Assembly: GCA_963668585.1 (NCBI GenBank)
Contig: OY764869.1
Span: 1,054,001 to 1,118,000, forward strand
Length of the DNA: 64,000 bases
Direction: 5' to 3'
Source: Bin87 sp963668585
GTDB lineage: Bacteria > Chloroflexota > Dehalococcoidia > Lucifugimonadales > UBA3495
Part shown: positions 8,420 through 16,441 of the stretch, in pieces
How the letters are laid out: each line of letters begins with the position of its first letter
Numbering within the stretch: the stretch's first letter is position 1
Position numbers and translations under genes: made by a program
The notes under the pieces: generated by a model
Database searches by the model: none
What the model saw: only the letters and a program-made list of their open reading frames with translations
What the model was told of the DNA's origin: nothing

Positions 8420-9781
8420 ATGATGGCTCAGGACTACCTCGACCAACTCGCTGAATTCGTCGCCGACACCCGCGTGGAAGACCTGCCGCCCGGCGCCATC
8501 GCCGCCGCCAAGGACGTGGTGCTGGACACGCTGGGCGCGATAACCGCGGGCAGCCGGCTTGCCGAAAACGCCAACTTCGCCGTCCTCGCCAGCGAAATGA
8601 GCGGCGCGGGAAAGGCCACCATCATCGGCCACCCCCAGCGGGCGCAGCCGGTCTGGGCCACCATGGTCAACGCCACCGCCGGCGTCGCGCTGGAAATGGA
8701 CGAGGGCAACCGCCTGGGCGGCGGGCACCCGTCCATCCACGTCACCCCCGGCGCGCTGGCGGTGGGCGAGGATCTGGACAGCATGGGCCTGGAAGTCCTG
8801 GCCGCCATCATCCTGGGCTACGAGGTCACCTCGCGCATCGGGACGGCCACCCAGGTCAAACCCGAGGTCCACTCCCACGGAACCTGGGGCACCATCGGGA
8901 CGGCGGCGGCCACCGCCCGCCTGCTGGGATTCGGCCCGCCGCTGACCCGGCTGGCGATGAACCTGGCGGTGTCGATGAGTCCGGCAAACACCTGGACCCC
9001 CTGCCTGGAGGGGGCCACCGTGCGCAACCTCTATCCCGGTCGGTCCGGTTTCCAGGGCATCATGGCCGCGCATCTGAGCCGCTGTGGGTTCACCGCGGTG
9101 GCCGACGGCCCCAGCGACCTGTACCGCACCTTCCTGGGCGAAGGGTTCGACCCGGATGCGGTGGTTGACGGGTTGGGCAGTTCCGACAGACTCCGCATCC
9201 AGCAGAACTATTTCAAGTTCCATGCCTGCTGCCTTTACAATCATCCGGCGCTGGACGCGGTGGAAAACCTGCTGTGGGAATCGCCGTTCACCGCTGAGCA
9301 GGTCCGGCGCATCGTGGTCACCGCGCCGCCCATTGCCCAGATAATGGCGGGGCCTGAGCCGGACAACATGCTGGCCGCCAAGTTCTCGATACCCTACGCG
9401 GTGGCGGCGGCCATCCATTACGGCGTTACGGACGTGGGCGCATTCCTGCCCGACCGTGTGGAGAACGCAACGGTGCGGCAGTTGGCCCAGCGAGTCGAGG
9501 TTGCCGCCGACCCGGAGATGAACCTGCGGCGGTACGACTACCCATCCGCGCGGGTTGCGGTGCATCTGCGCGACGGGCGCGCCCTGGAATCCAGCGTCAT
9601 TTCGCAGCGCGGCGACGCCACCAACCCGGTGGCGAGGGAGCAGTTGCTGGGCAAGTTCAAAACCCTGGCCGGGCCGGCGCTGGGCGGCGAGGGCGTCGGC
9701 AACGCAATCGACGCAGTCGCCCGCCTGGACAAAATGCGAAACGTGGGCGAGTTGATGAACTGTTGGAGGGACATTCCATGA
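8420..9781 (+). CDS. MmgE/PrpD family protein
   Basis: A 453-residue protein of the MmgE/PrpD family, whose known members are 2-methylcitrate dehydratase, cis-aconitate decarboxylase and iminodisuccinate epimerase. The N-terminal helical domain has AAKDVVLDTLGAITAG, then MDEGNRLGGGHPSIHVTPGA around residue 95, and the lid-domain region KFHACCLYNHPALDAV around residue 270. A GGGAGGG ribosome-binding site precedes a double ATG. Its stop overlaps the next gene's start (ATGA), so it is co-translated with a dipeptidase-like gene. The reaction catalysed here is not determined. Confidence 0.85.
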   Translation: MMAQDYLDQLAEFVADTRVEDLPPGAIAAAKDVVLDTLGAITAGSRLAENANFAVLASEMSGAGKATIIGHPQRAQPVWATMVNATAGVALEMDEGNRLGGGHPSIHVTPGALAVGEDLDSMGLEVLAAIILGYEVTSRIGTATQVKPEVHSHGTWGTIGTAAATARLLGFGPPLTRLAMNLAVSMSPANTWTPCLEGATVRNLYPGRSGFQGIMAAHLSRCGFTAVADGPSDLYRTFLGEGFDPDAVVDGLGSSDRLRIQQNYFKFHACCLYNHPALDAVENLLWESPFTAEQVRRIVVTAPPIAQIMAGPEPDNMLAAKFSIPYAVAAAIHYGVTDVGAFLPDRVENATVRQLAQRVEVAADPEMNLRRYDYPSARVAVHLRDGRALESSVISQRGDATNPVAREQLLGKFKTLAGPALGGEGVGNAIDAVARLDKMRNVGELMNCWRDIP

Positions 9782-10893
9782 CAACCCAGAACATACCCCT
9801 GTCGGCGCAGGTTGGGCGGGTGCCGTCTTCAATCGTGCCGCTGAGCCAGGACGAGGAAACGCGGTTCGACCGCATCATGGACCAGGCGGTGATGGTGGAC
9901 GTTCACCAGCACCCGTTCGTGCTGCCCGAATCCATGGACCGGTTCATCGAATACCTGCGAGCCGCCGACCGGTTCCAGTGGGGATACCAGGCCGCGGCCG
10001 TCGGCGGTTGGAGCGCGGTCACCACATCCAACTTTTTCACCGCCCTGTACAAGGTGTCCGATATGTCGTTCGTGGAATACGAGGACATAGCGGCGGAGGT
10101 CGGCGGGATGCTGGCCGACGTGGCGTCGCAGGACAGCGTGGTGCGAGTCGGCAACGCCGACGACATCCTGGCCGCCCGACAGCAGGGCAGGGTCGGCTTC
10201 CTGCCCACGCTGGAGCATCTGCCCATCGGCAACCACATCGAGCGCGTGGACGCCCTGTTCGGCATGGGGGTGCGGCTGGCCGGCATCACCTACAACCGCC
10301 GGAACTACATCGGCGACGGCCAGCAGGAACGTAACCCGGGCGGCCTGAGCGAGTTCGGCGTGCAGGTGGTGCATCGCATGAACGACCTGGGCATGGCCGT
10401 TGACCTTTCCCACGCCTCGACGCCCACCGCGATGGACGCCATCGAGGTGTCGCGCGCGCCCACGGTTTTCAGCCACAACGCCTCCTATACCCTGCGACCC
10501 AACGGCAGAACCCGCACCGACGAGGAACTGCTGGCCTGCACCCGCAGCGGCGGCCTCGTATGCATCACCGCCGTGCCCAACTCGTTGAGCGACGATCCGG
10601 AGCAGGACATCGAGTGCGTGCTGGACCACTACGACTACATGGTGCAGTTGGTGGGCGTTGACCACGTGGGCATCGGCACCGACACCACCGTGGGCGACCA
10701 CGTCGGGTTCCACCGCGTGATGATGGGACGCACTCCGGACCAACTGCCGGCCCCGTATCTCATCGGCCTCGAATCCCCGGCGGATGGCAGGAACATAGTG
10801 CGGGGACTGATACGCCGGGGGCACTCCGACGAGGATGTGCTCAAGATCATCGGCGGCAATGCTCTGGACTACTTCCGCCGCGTGATGGCGTAG
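9778..10893 (+). CDS. Membrane dipeptidase-like M19 family peptidase
   Basis: A 371-residue metallohydrolase of the renal dipeptidase (M19) family. Zinc ligands are recognisable: HQH in MVDVHQHPF near residue 43, the bridging Glu in LPTLEHLPIGNH, His in AVDLSHASTPTA and FSHNASYTLRP, and Asp in HVGIGTDTT. No signal peptide is seen, so it should act in the cytoplasm. The family cleaves dipeptides with a free carboxyl end and also takes D-amino-acid and beta-lactam substrates. It is coupled to the PrpD gene and followed by a PNPOx-like gene 25 bases later. Confidence 0.85.
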   Translation: MTTQNIPLSAQVGRVPSSIVPLSQDEETRFDRIMDQAVMVDVHQHPFVLPESMDRFIEYLRAADRFQWGYQAAAVGGWSAVTTSNFFTALYKVSDMSFVEYEDIAAEVGGMLADVASQDSVVRVGNADDILAARQQGRVGFLPTLEHLPIGNHIERVDALFGMGVRLAGITYNRRNYIGDGQQERNPGGLSEFGVQVVHRMNDLGMAVDLSHASTPTAMDAIEVSRAPTVFSHNASYTLRPNGRTRTDEELLACTRSGGLVCITAVPNSLSDDPEQDIECVLDHYDYMVQLVGVDHVGIGTDTTVGDHVGFHRVMMGRTPDQLPAPYLIGLESPADGRNIVRGLIRRGHSDEDVLKIIGGNALDYFRRVMA

Positions 10894-10918
10894 CGACGAC
10901 CGACCGGGAGACCACAGT

Positions 10919-11362
10919 ATGATTCAGTTGACTGAAGAGATGACGGGTTTGATCAACCGGGCGCGGGACGACGGATACCCCTGCATCGTGGGCACGGCGT
11001 CCGGCGACGGCACGCCCAACTGCGGGTACATCGGGACCGTGCTGGTGGTGGGCGACGACCGCCTCATCTACCGGGACCGCACCGGGCGCGTCCCCCTGGA
11101 TCACATCGAGGAGAACCCGAAGGTGATCGTGCTGTTCCGCAACACCGAGCAGGACGCGGGCTGGAAGTTTCGCTGCACCGCCAGCGTCCACCGCGAGGGC
11201 CCGGTGTTCGAGGAGATGATCGATCGCCTGCTGGAATCTGGCCTGGTCAACGAGCGCTACCTGTCCGACAGCCAGGGAGCCATCGTAATCCTGCAAATCG
11301 ACCAGGTGCTGACGCTCTTCGGCGAGGTGCTGCAGGAACGAGAGCCGGGTCTGCGGTGGTAG
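10919..11362 (+). CDS. Pyridoxamine 5'-phosphate oxidase-like flavin/cofactor-binding protein
   Basis: A 147-residue split-barrel protein. The pattern IVGTASGDGTPNCGYIGTVL then DRLIYRDRTGRVPLDHIEEN and KVIVLFRNTE is that of the small PNPOx-like family that binds FMN or F420. Likely a small oxidoreductase or heme/flavin-binding protein acting downstream of the PrpD-dipeptidase pair in one operon. Specific function unknown. Confidence 0.75.
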   Translation: MIQLTEEMTGLINRARDDGYPCIVGTASGDGTPNCGYIGTVLVVGDDRLIYRDRTGRVPLDHIEENPKVIVLFRNTEQDAGWKFRCTASVHREGPVFEEMIDRLLESGLVNERYLSDSQGAIVILQIDQVLTLFGEVLQEREPGLRW

Positions 11363-11435
11363 CCGGTTCTGCGGGTGGTCCGATTCTGCGGATGCGGACC
11401 TGCGGCGGGTTGGCGGGCGGGTGACTGGGGAGCGC

Positions 11436-11496
11436 ATCCTTCGACAGGCTCAGGATGAGCGGGTGAGGTACGGGGCGGGTTTGAAACCCGCCCCTA
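11436..11496. repeat. Two dispersed repeats side by side
   Basis: An inverted copy of the TTCGACAGGCTCAGGATGAG repeat (11436-11463) followed by the GGGGCGGGTTTGAAACCCG palindrome (11471-11496). The 229-base gap 11363-11591 between two convergent genes holds nothing else I recognise. Confidence 0.55.
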
Positions 11497-11591
11497 CAAC
11501 CTGAAATGCCGAGACATGGCGCGCCGGTTGTTCACGTCATACGGGTCGGGCACAAGACCCGCCCACTGCGTGATGGCGGCGTCCGTTGGGG

Positions 11592-12476
11592 TTAGTTGCG
11601 GCCGTACTTATCCACGGCCCTGTCGCCGGTCAGCGCCAGGAATATGTCGCCCTGGGCGTCGCACCAGATGCCGTGGGCGGAACGACTGTCCCAGCGGGCC
11701 AGCACGTTGCCGTCGCGGTCGAAGATGCTGACGCGGGGGCTGGCCGAGTTGTCCAGCGTCGCCAGTTCGCTGACGACGAAATCGCCCTCCGGCGTTTCGG
11801 CGATGTCGGTGGGCCGCTGGGCATCGGTCCACATCGTCTGGAAGTCGCCCGAGGTGTTGAATACCTGGACCCGGCTGTTCTCCCGGTCGCACACATAGAC
11901 GCGGTCGTCGCGGGTCACCAGGAGGCTGTGGGGCAGATGAAACTCGTAGGGGTGTTCCTTGCCCGGCTTGCCCCAGGAATACTTGTGGTTGCCGTCGTTG
12001 TCGAACCGGTGCACGCGGGCGTTGCGGTAACCGTCGGCGACATACAGGTCGCCGCTGGGCGAGGGCACCAACTCGGCAGGATAGTTGAACGGGCCGGCCG
12101 CGCGGGGAACCAGTTGGCCGGCCACCTCAGCCCCCGTGTCGGAGTGGACCATGTAGCGACCCAGCATCTGGATGAGTTTGCCGTCCAGGGTGTACATCAT
12201 GCAGGTCGAGGTGTCCCGGTCGGTGAGGTACACGATGTCGTCCTCGATGTAGAAACCGTGGGCATACACATAGCCGCCATTGCCCCACCCGCTCTTGAAT
12301 GCGCCGGTGGCGTGGTCGAAGATGGCGATGGGCGGGTCGGCCCGGTGGAACGCGTAGATGTCGCCGGCCGAGTCGCTGGCGACGGCGCTGACCGCGCCCA
12401 GCGGGTGCGCGTCGGGCATTTTCGCCCAGTCGGAGGTCAGGGTGTAGGTGTGCTTGCCGGATCCGACGGTGGTCAT
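11592..12476 (-). CDS. NHL-repeat beta-propeller protein
   Basis: A 294-residue protein made of repeated blades of the NHL type, for example DDRVYVCDRENSRVQVFNTS and SGDLYVADGYRNARVHRFD, about six in all. Such propellers bind proteins or small ligands; some, such as peptidyl-glycine lyase, are enzymes. No signal peptide is present with the ATG at 12476 (MTTVGSGKHTY). It lies 119 bases downstream of the E1 beta gene on the same strand, separated by two palindromic repeats, so co-transcription is uncertain. Function unknown. Confidence 0.75.
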   Translation of the reverse strand: MTTVGSGKHTYTLTSDWAKMPDAHPLGAVSAVASDSAGDIYAFHRADPPIAIFDHATGAFKSGWGNGGYVYAHGFYIEDDIVYLTDRDTSTCMMYTLDGKLIQMLGRYMVHSDTGAEVAGQLVPRAAGPFNYPAELVPSPSGDLYVADGYRNARVHRFDNDGNHKYSWGKPGKEHPYEFHLPHSLLVTRDDRVYVCDRENSRVQVFNTSGDFQTMWTDAQRPTDIAETPEGDFVVSELATLDNSASPRVSIFDRDGNVLARWDSRSAHGIWCDAQGDIFLALTGDRAVDKYGRN

Positions 12477-12512
12477 GGGTGGAACCTCCAGAACGGTGAT
12501 GATTTTGCGATG

Positions 12513-12585
12513 GCAGGGGCGAGGCATGCCTCGCCCCTGCGCCATGCGGATACGCAGTGTCGGGGCGGGTTTCGAGCCCGCCCCA
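12513..12585. repeat. Tandem pair of palindromic intergenic repeats
   Basis: Two palindromes, GCAGGGGCGAGGCATGCCTC with its complement (12513-12540) and CGGGGCGGGTTTCGAGCCCG (12561-12585), fill the space between the E1 beta gene and the NHL gene. They could fold in mRNA and protect or terminate the upstream transcript. Confidence 0.55.
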
Positions 12586-12595
12586 ATTGTGTGTG

Positions 12596-13651
12596 CTATG
12601 CCATCAACCGACGGGCGGTGGTTATGACCCGTTCGGCGTTGGGGACGTACAGGTTCTCCAGCGCCCGGCTGTACGGCACCGGCGTGTGCGGCGGCGTAAC
12701 GCGGGACGGCGGCGCGTCCAGGTAGTCGAAGGCTTCCTCCGCCACGCGGGCGCAGATGTCGGACGAGATGCTGCACACGGGCGTGTCCTCGTCCACCACC
12801 AGCAGGCGATGGGTCCGGCGCACGGAGTCCAGCACGTGGTCGTAGTCGATGGGGGAGACGCTGAGCAGGTCGATGACCTCGGCGTTGACGCCCTCTTTCG
12901 CCAACTCTTCGGCGGCTTCCACGGCGGTCCAGGTCATCTTGCTGATGCCGACGATGGTGATGTCGGCGCCGGGCCGCACGGTGCGGGCCTTGCCCAGCGG
13001 GAGGGTGTACATCTCCTCGGGCACGGCGCAGGTATCGCCGTACAGTCCCTTGTGCTCGAAGAAGATCACAGGGTCGTCGTCGCGAATTGCCGACAGGAGC
13101 AGGCCCTTGGCGGTGTAGGCGTCGGAGGGACACACGCCCTTGAGTCCCGGGATGTGGCTGAACAGCGAGTAGAAGGACTCGGAGTGCTGGGCCGCGCTGC
13201 CGAAGCCGGCGCCGATGCGGGTCAGCATGACGAAGGGGACCTTGACCTGGCCGCCGAACATGTAGCGCATCTTGGCGGCGTTGTTCAGCAGTTGGTCCAT
13301 GCAGACTCCGATGAAGTCCACGAACATCAACTCGGCCACGGCGCGCATACCGGTGGACGCGGCGCCGATGGCGGTGCCGACGAAGGCAGCCTCGGACAGC
13401 GGGGTGTCCAGCACGCGCTCGTTGCCGAACTCCTGGATGAGTCCGCGCGTGGTGCGGAACGCGCCGCCCCAGGCATCGACGATGCCCAGGTGTTCGCGGC
13501 CGGCGCCGCCGGCAATCTCCTCGCCCATGATGATGACTGTTTCGTCGCGGCGCATTTCCTGGGCCAGGGCTTCGTTGATGGCCTCGCGGGTCTGCAGGAT
13601 CCGGGTTTCGCCCGGAGGGGGCAGCATGGGGGTTTCAACCATGGTGGTCAT
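12596..13651 (-). CDS. 2-oxoacid (pyruvate/acetoin-type) dehydrogenase E1 component, beta subunit
   Basis: A 351-residue E1 beta subunit. Features are the N-terminal TREAINEALAQEMRRDETVI, GEEIAGGAGREHLGI, EFGNERVLDTPLSEAAFVGT and the C-terminal transketolase domain with LPLGKARTVRPGADITIVG and HRLLVVDEDTP. With the alpha subunit (14326-15336) it forms the thiamine-diphosphate decarboxylase of pyruvate, branched-chain 2-oxoacid or acetoin dehydrogenase complexes. No E2 or E3 gene is adjacent. Between the two subunit genes lie a small gene and a DTGF protease; the protease stop is only 4 bases before this ATG. Confidence 0.88.
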   Translation of the reverse strand: MTTMVETPMLPPPGETRILQTREAINEALAQEMRRDETVIIMGEEIAGGAGREHLGIVDAWGGAFRTTRGLIQEFGNERVLDTPLSEAAFVGTAIGAASTGMRAVAELMFVDFIGVCMDQLLNNAAKMRYMFGGQVKVPFVMLTRIGAGFGSAAQHSESFYSLFSHIPGLKGVCPSDAYTAKGLLLSAIRDDDPVIFFEHKGLYGDTCAVPEEMYTLPLGKARTVRPGADITIVGISKMTWTAVEAAEELAKEGVNAEVIDLLSVSPIDYDHVLDSVRRTHRLLVVDEDTPVCSISSDICARVAEEAFDYLDAPPSRVTPPHTPVPYSRALENLYVPNAERVITTARRLMA

Positions 13652-13655
13652 ATTT

Positions 13656-14030
13656 TCAGCCTCCGATTGGAGAGATGGTTACAGGGCCGTCAGGAACGGC
13701 GTCGATGGTAATGCGGTGGTTCAAGAGTAGAGCCATGCCCAGAAGAGGCTCCGTGCCGGCCTGAATCACACGGGCTGGTATTGCAGCGTCTTCCCAACGC
13801 AACTGGACGTATCCGGATGCGACAACCCTTGCCCCGCCAATGGCGGGGGTTACTCTACGAAACCGATCGAGTACCAGACCCAATGACCGCACAGTTTCCT
13901 CCGGCAATGCCAACTGCCCATTGAACCCGGTGTCAATCACAGCATCCAGTGAGTTCCAGCCGCCATCATCGACGCTGATTGCGATATTGATTTCGGCTTT
14001 TAGGTCTTCCGTGACACGTCCATTGATCAC
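13656..14030 (-). CDS. Clan AA aspartic protease (DTGF type), copy 2
   Basis: A 124-residue retropepsin-like protein with VIDTGFNGQLALPEETV near residue 32 and EPLLGMALLLNHRITIDAV near residue 92, the same layout as the protein at 6523-6909. It presumably dimerises to make an active site. It overlaps its upstream partner by ATGA and sits between the E1 alpha and E1 beta genes, all on one strand with tiny gaps, so it is surely co-transcribed with them. A role in processing the dehydrogenase is possible but nothing in the sequence proves it; insertion of a mobile module is equally plausible. Confidence 0.75.
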   Translation of the reverse strand: MINGRVTEDLKAEINIAISVDDGGWNSLDAVIDTGFNGQLALPEETVRSLGLVLDRFRRVTPAIGGARVVASGYVQLRWEDAAIPARVIQAGTEPLLGMALLLNHRITIDAVPDGPVTISPIGG

Positions 14031-14296
14031 AGTTTAGGTTCCTCGTAATGACCGCCCATAAAGTAGGCGGCGGAGTAACCTACGCGCATTCCATAGATTG
14101 TAGGGTTTTGGACGCGCTGGCACAGTTCGATGTCGCCAGTTATATCGTCATCGTCAATTTCGTACTCGCCGCTGTTGATGTCGATGTGAACGAACTTACC
14201 GATATCTGCTTCAGTCAGCGTAGGTCTGATGCGTTCCCGGTAAATCTTCTCACCCAAATCTGCGACCTGTTCCGGTGTGAGATCGAGCTGGGTCAT
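14027..14296 (-). CDS. Conserved partner of the DTGF protease, copy 2
   Basis: An 89-residue acidic soluble protein. EKIYRERIRPTLTEADIGKF then VHIDINSGEYEID aligns with the partner gene of the first protease copy (6906-7247). The C-terminal part contains IYGMRVGYSAAYFMGGHYEE, and such tails could be contacted by the protease. Unknown function; the repeated pairing with the protease in two places argues that the two work together. Confidence 0.65.
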   Translation of the reverse strand: MTQLDLTPEQVADLGEKIYRERIRPTLTEADIGKFVHIDINSGEYEIDDDDITGDIELCQRVQNPTIYGMRVGYSAAYFMGGHYEEPKL

Positions 14297-14325
14297 TGCG
14301 CGTCCTCCTGAGCCACTCTGTGCTG

Positions 14326-15336
14326 CTACACGCTCATGTTGGCGCCGCGGCGCATCATGTCCAAGGGGTAGTCGGCGTACACGTCCTCGTAGATTTCGTG
14401 AGGCTCGGGGAGCGGACTGGCGTCGGCGAAAACGACGGCCTCTTCCATCAACACGCGGGCTTCCTCGTCCATCTGGTCGAGTTCCTCGGTGGTGATGACG
14501 TTGCCCTGGGCGACCATGTGGTTGCGGAAGGTCAGCAGCGGGTCGCGGGCGCGCCAGTGGTCCTCTTCCTCCTTGGTGCGGTAGGTGAGGGGGTTGTCGA
14601 AAACGGTGTGGCCGTAGTAGCGATAGGTGCGCGCTTCCAGCAGCGCGGGGCCGTCGCCGGCGCGGGCGCGCGCTACGGCTTCACCGGCGGCTTCGTACAC
14701 GGCCAGCACGTCCATGCCGTCCACGTGGAAGCCGGGCATGTCGTAGCCGGCGGCGCGGTCGGCGACGTTGGCGACCGACAGGCCGTACTCGACGGGGGTG
14801 GACTCTGCGTAGCCGTTGTTCTCGCAGCAGAAGATCACCGGCAGTTTCCACACCGAGGCGAGGTTCATGCACTCGTGCAGCACGCCCTGGTTGGCTCCGC
14901 CGTCGCCGAAGAAGGCCACCGCGACGCGTCCCAATTTGCGAATCTTGGACGTGAGGGCCGCGCCCACGGCCAGCGGCACGCTGCCGGCGACGATGCCGTT
15001 GGTTCCGAGCATGCCCTTGCTCATGTCGGCGATGTGCATGGAGCCGCCCTTGCCCTTGTTGGGGCCGTGGCTGCGTCCAAACAGTTCGGCCATCATCAGC
15101 TTGGGGTCCACGCCCTTGGCGATGCAGTGGCCGTGGCCGCGGTGGGTGCTGCCGATGTAGTCGTCGTCGGATAGGTGGGCGCAGACGCCGGTGGGCACCG
15201 CTTCCTGTCCCACTGAGGAGTGGACCGAGGAGGACATCCCGCGCTGTCCGGTTTCGGGGACGCCGCGCTCCTCGAAGTGTCGGATGGTGGTCATGGTGCG
15301 GTAGAGTCTCAATAAGGTATCGCGGTCGGGTTCCAT
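14326..15336 (-). CDS. 2-oxoacid (pyruvate/acetoin-type) dehydrogenase E1 component, alpha subunit
   Basis: A 336-residue E1 alpha subunit. The thiamine-diphosphate motif is complete: GDGGANQGVLHE near residue 160 and NNGYAESTP about 30 residues later. The phosphate-binding and channel loop GSTHRGHGHCIAKG and the loop ARTYRYYGHTVFDNP are also present. It is the first gene of a minus-strand operon that continues through the DTGF partner, the DTGF protease and E1 beta. Substrate could be pyruvate, a branched-chain 2-oxoacid or acetoin; the short N-terminus without lipoyl or E2 genes nearby favours the acetoin or generic class, weakly. Confidence 0.88.
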   Translation of the reverse strand: MEPDRDTLLRLYRTMTTIRHFEERGVPETGQRGMSSSVHSSVGQEAVPTGVCAHLSDDDYIGSTHRGHGHCIAKGVDPKLMMAELFGRSHGPNKGKGGSMHIADMSKGMLGTNGIVAGSVPLAVGAALTSKIRKLGRVAVAFFGDGGANQGVLHECMNLASVWKLPVIFCCENNGYAESTPVEYGLSVANVADRAAGYDMPGFHVDGMDVLAVYEAAGEAVARARAGDGPALLEARTYRYYGHTVFDNPLTYRTKEEEDHWRARDPLLTFRNHMVAQGNVITTEELDQMDEEARVLMEEAVVFADASPLPEPHEIYEDVYADYPLDMMRRGANMSV

Positions 15337-15407
15337 GGCAGCACGCTCCTTGGGTGAGTTGCGGGGCGGATTGTTGGTAAACGGATTATTGGTAAATGGA
15401 TGTGGCG

Positions 15408-15438
15408 ATTATACAAAAACCGGCGGGGGAACGCCGGT
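15408..15438 (-). promoter_or_regulatory. Promoter region of the E1 operon with an upstream hairpin
   Basis: On the minus strand a TATAAT -10 box (15408-15413) lies about 70 bases before the E1 alpha ATG. Immediately upstream of it is a hairpin with stem ACCGGCG/CGCCGGT (15419-15438) followed by five T, which looks like an intrinsic terminator placed just before the promoter and could insulate it from transcription coming from the right. Confidence 0.45.
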
Positions 15439-15620
15439 ATTACAGTGGGGCAATAGTAGCATCCGGCAAAACGCTGTCAAGGAAGGGGATTCTGAACCAA
15501 TCGCACGAACCTATTGAACACACTGGGGTTGCGGCTATGCACACCTGACTGTGTGGGGTTGCATATACACGCACATGCTACAATTCGTACGAATATCTTG
15601 ATGGCGTTGGGTATGAAACC

Positions 15621-16034
15621 ATGCATATCAGTTTTGATTTCGAAGACACGGAAGATTGGGGATTCCCAGATTCCGACGGCGCCGGAAACATTGAACCGAG
15701 TCTCAGGCTGCGAGATAACGAGCGAACTTGGTTGGATGCTTACCGGAAACGGCTTGATGAGAAGTTTCCGGACCTGGTCGTTGACGTCGTGGTTTACGGG
15801 CCACGCTCACGGGGACACCTGCAACCGAACCCGGGTTTGAACATGTTGATCATTCTTGGCGCAGGCGATTGGGAAATCAAAGATGCGGTTGGGTCTCTTG
15901 GTCATATAATGGACATGGAAAATTATTTCGCTGCGCCTACGATAATGGTGTACACCAAAGAGGAATGGTTGGATCGAGAGCGCTTTGGATCCGACATTTT
16001 TCGTAACGTGATGCGGAGTCACGTTCGAGTATGA
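15621..16034 (+). CDS. Degenerate nucleotidyltransferase-like (MNT) protein of an MNT/HEPN pair
   Basis: A 137-residue protein. VVDVVVYGPRSRGHLQPN is clearly related to the GSRARG glycine-serine turn of minimal nucleotidyltransferases, but the aspartate pair that normally follows (DxD in SDIDLLV) is replaced by GLNMLIIL, so both metal-binding acids are missing. The C-terminal EKPI-like end reads VYTKEEWLDRERFGSD, as in MNT proteins. Catalysis is therefore doubtful; it may only bind its HEPN partner. It overlaps the HEPN gene by ATGA. Local base composition is more AT-rich than its neighbours. Confidence 0.7.
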   Translation: MHISFDFEDTEDWGFPDSDGAGNIEPSLRLRDNERTWLDAYRKRLDEKFPDLVVDVVVYGPRSRGHLQPNPGLNMLIILGAGDWEIKDAVGSLGHIMDMENYFAAPTIMVYTKEEWLDRERFGSDIFRNVMRSHVRV

Positions 16035-16441
16035 TGAATCCAAACTCTGCGATAGCGGAATGGCGGCGTGCCCAAGCCAGTATGCGGGCCGCCTCAGCAT
16101 GCTTGCACAATCGTTGTTACGCGGACGCTGTGTCTCGAGCATACTACGCGGTTTTTCATTCGGCAAAAGCCGCTCTCTTGTCCCACAGCGGTATCGATTC
16201 GGGCCCCCATGGGGGATTGCGCATGCTATTCGGCCAGCAAATTGTCCAAAATGGTCTGGTTGAGGGGCAATGGGGTGGTGAGATTGGCGGTCTCTACGGC
16301 CTCCGCCTAAAGGCGGACTATGACGTTCAAGAGGTCTTTACACGCGTGAGCGCCAGGGCCGTGTGCCAAAGGGCAGAGCGGTTTTTGGAACGAATCTTGC
16401 GGTTACTGACCATGTCGATCCCATTCGAAGCCCTAGCTTAG
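16031..16441 (+). CDS. HEPN domain protein, toxin-like partner of the MNT protein
   Basis: A 136-residue alpha-helical protein with the HEPN signature SRAYYAVFHSAKAALLSHSG near residue 37 and a second helical pair to the end. HEPN proteins paired with MNT proteins form toxin-antitoxin systems in which HEPN is the RNase or the modified partner. Its 3' end overlaps the convergent SAM hydrolase gene by nine bases. Confidence 0.75.
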   Translation: MMNPNSAIAEWRRAQASMRAASACLHNRCYADAVSRAYYAVFHSAKAALLSHSGIDSGPHGGLRMLFGQQIVQNGLVEGQWGGEIGGLYGLRLKADYDVQEVFTRVSARAVCQRAERFLERILRLLTMSIPFEALA

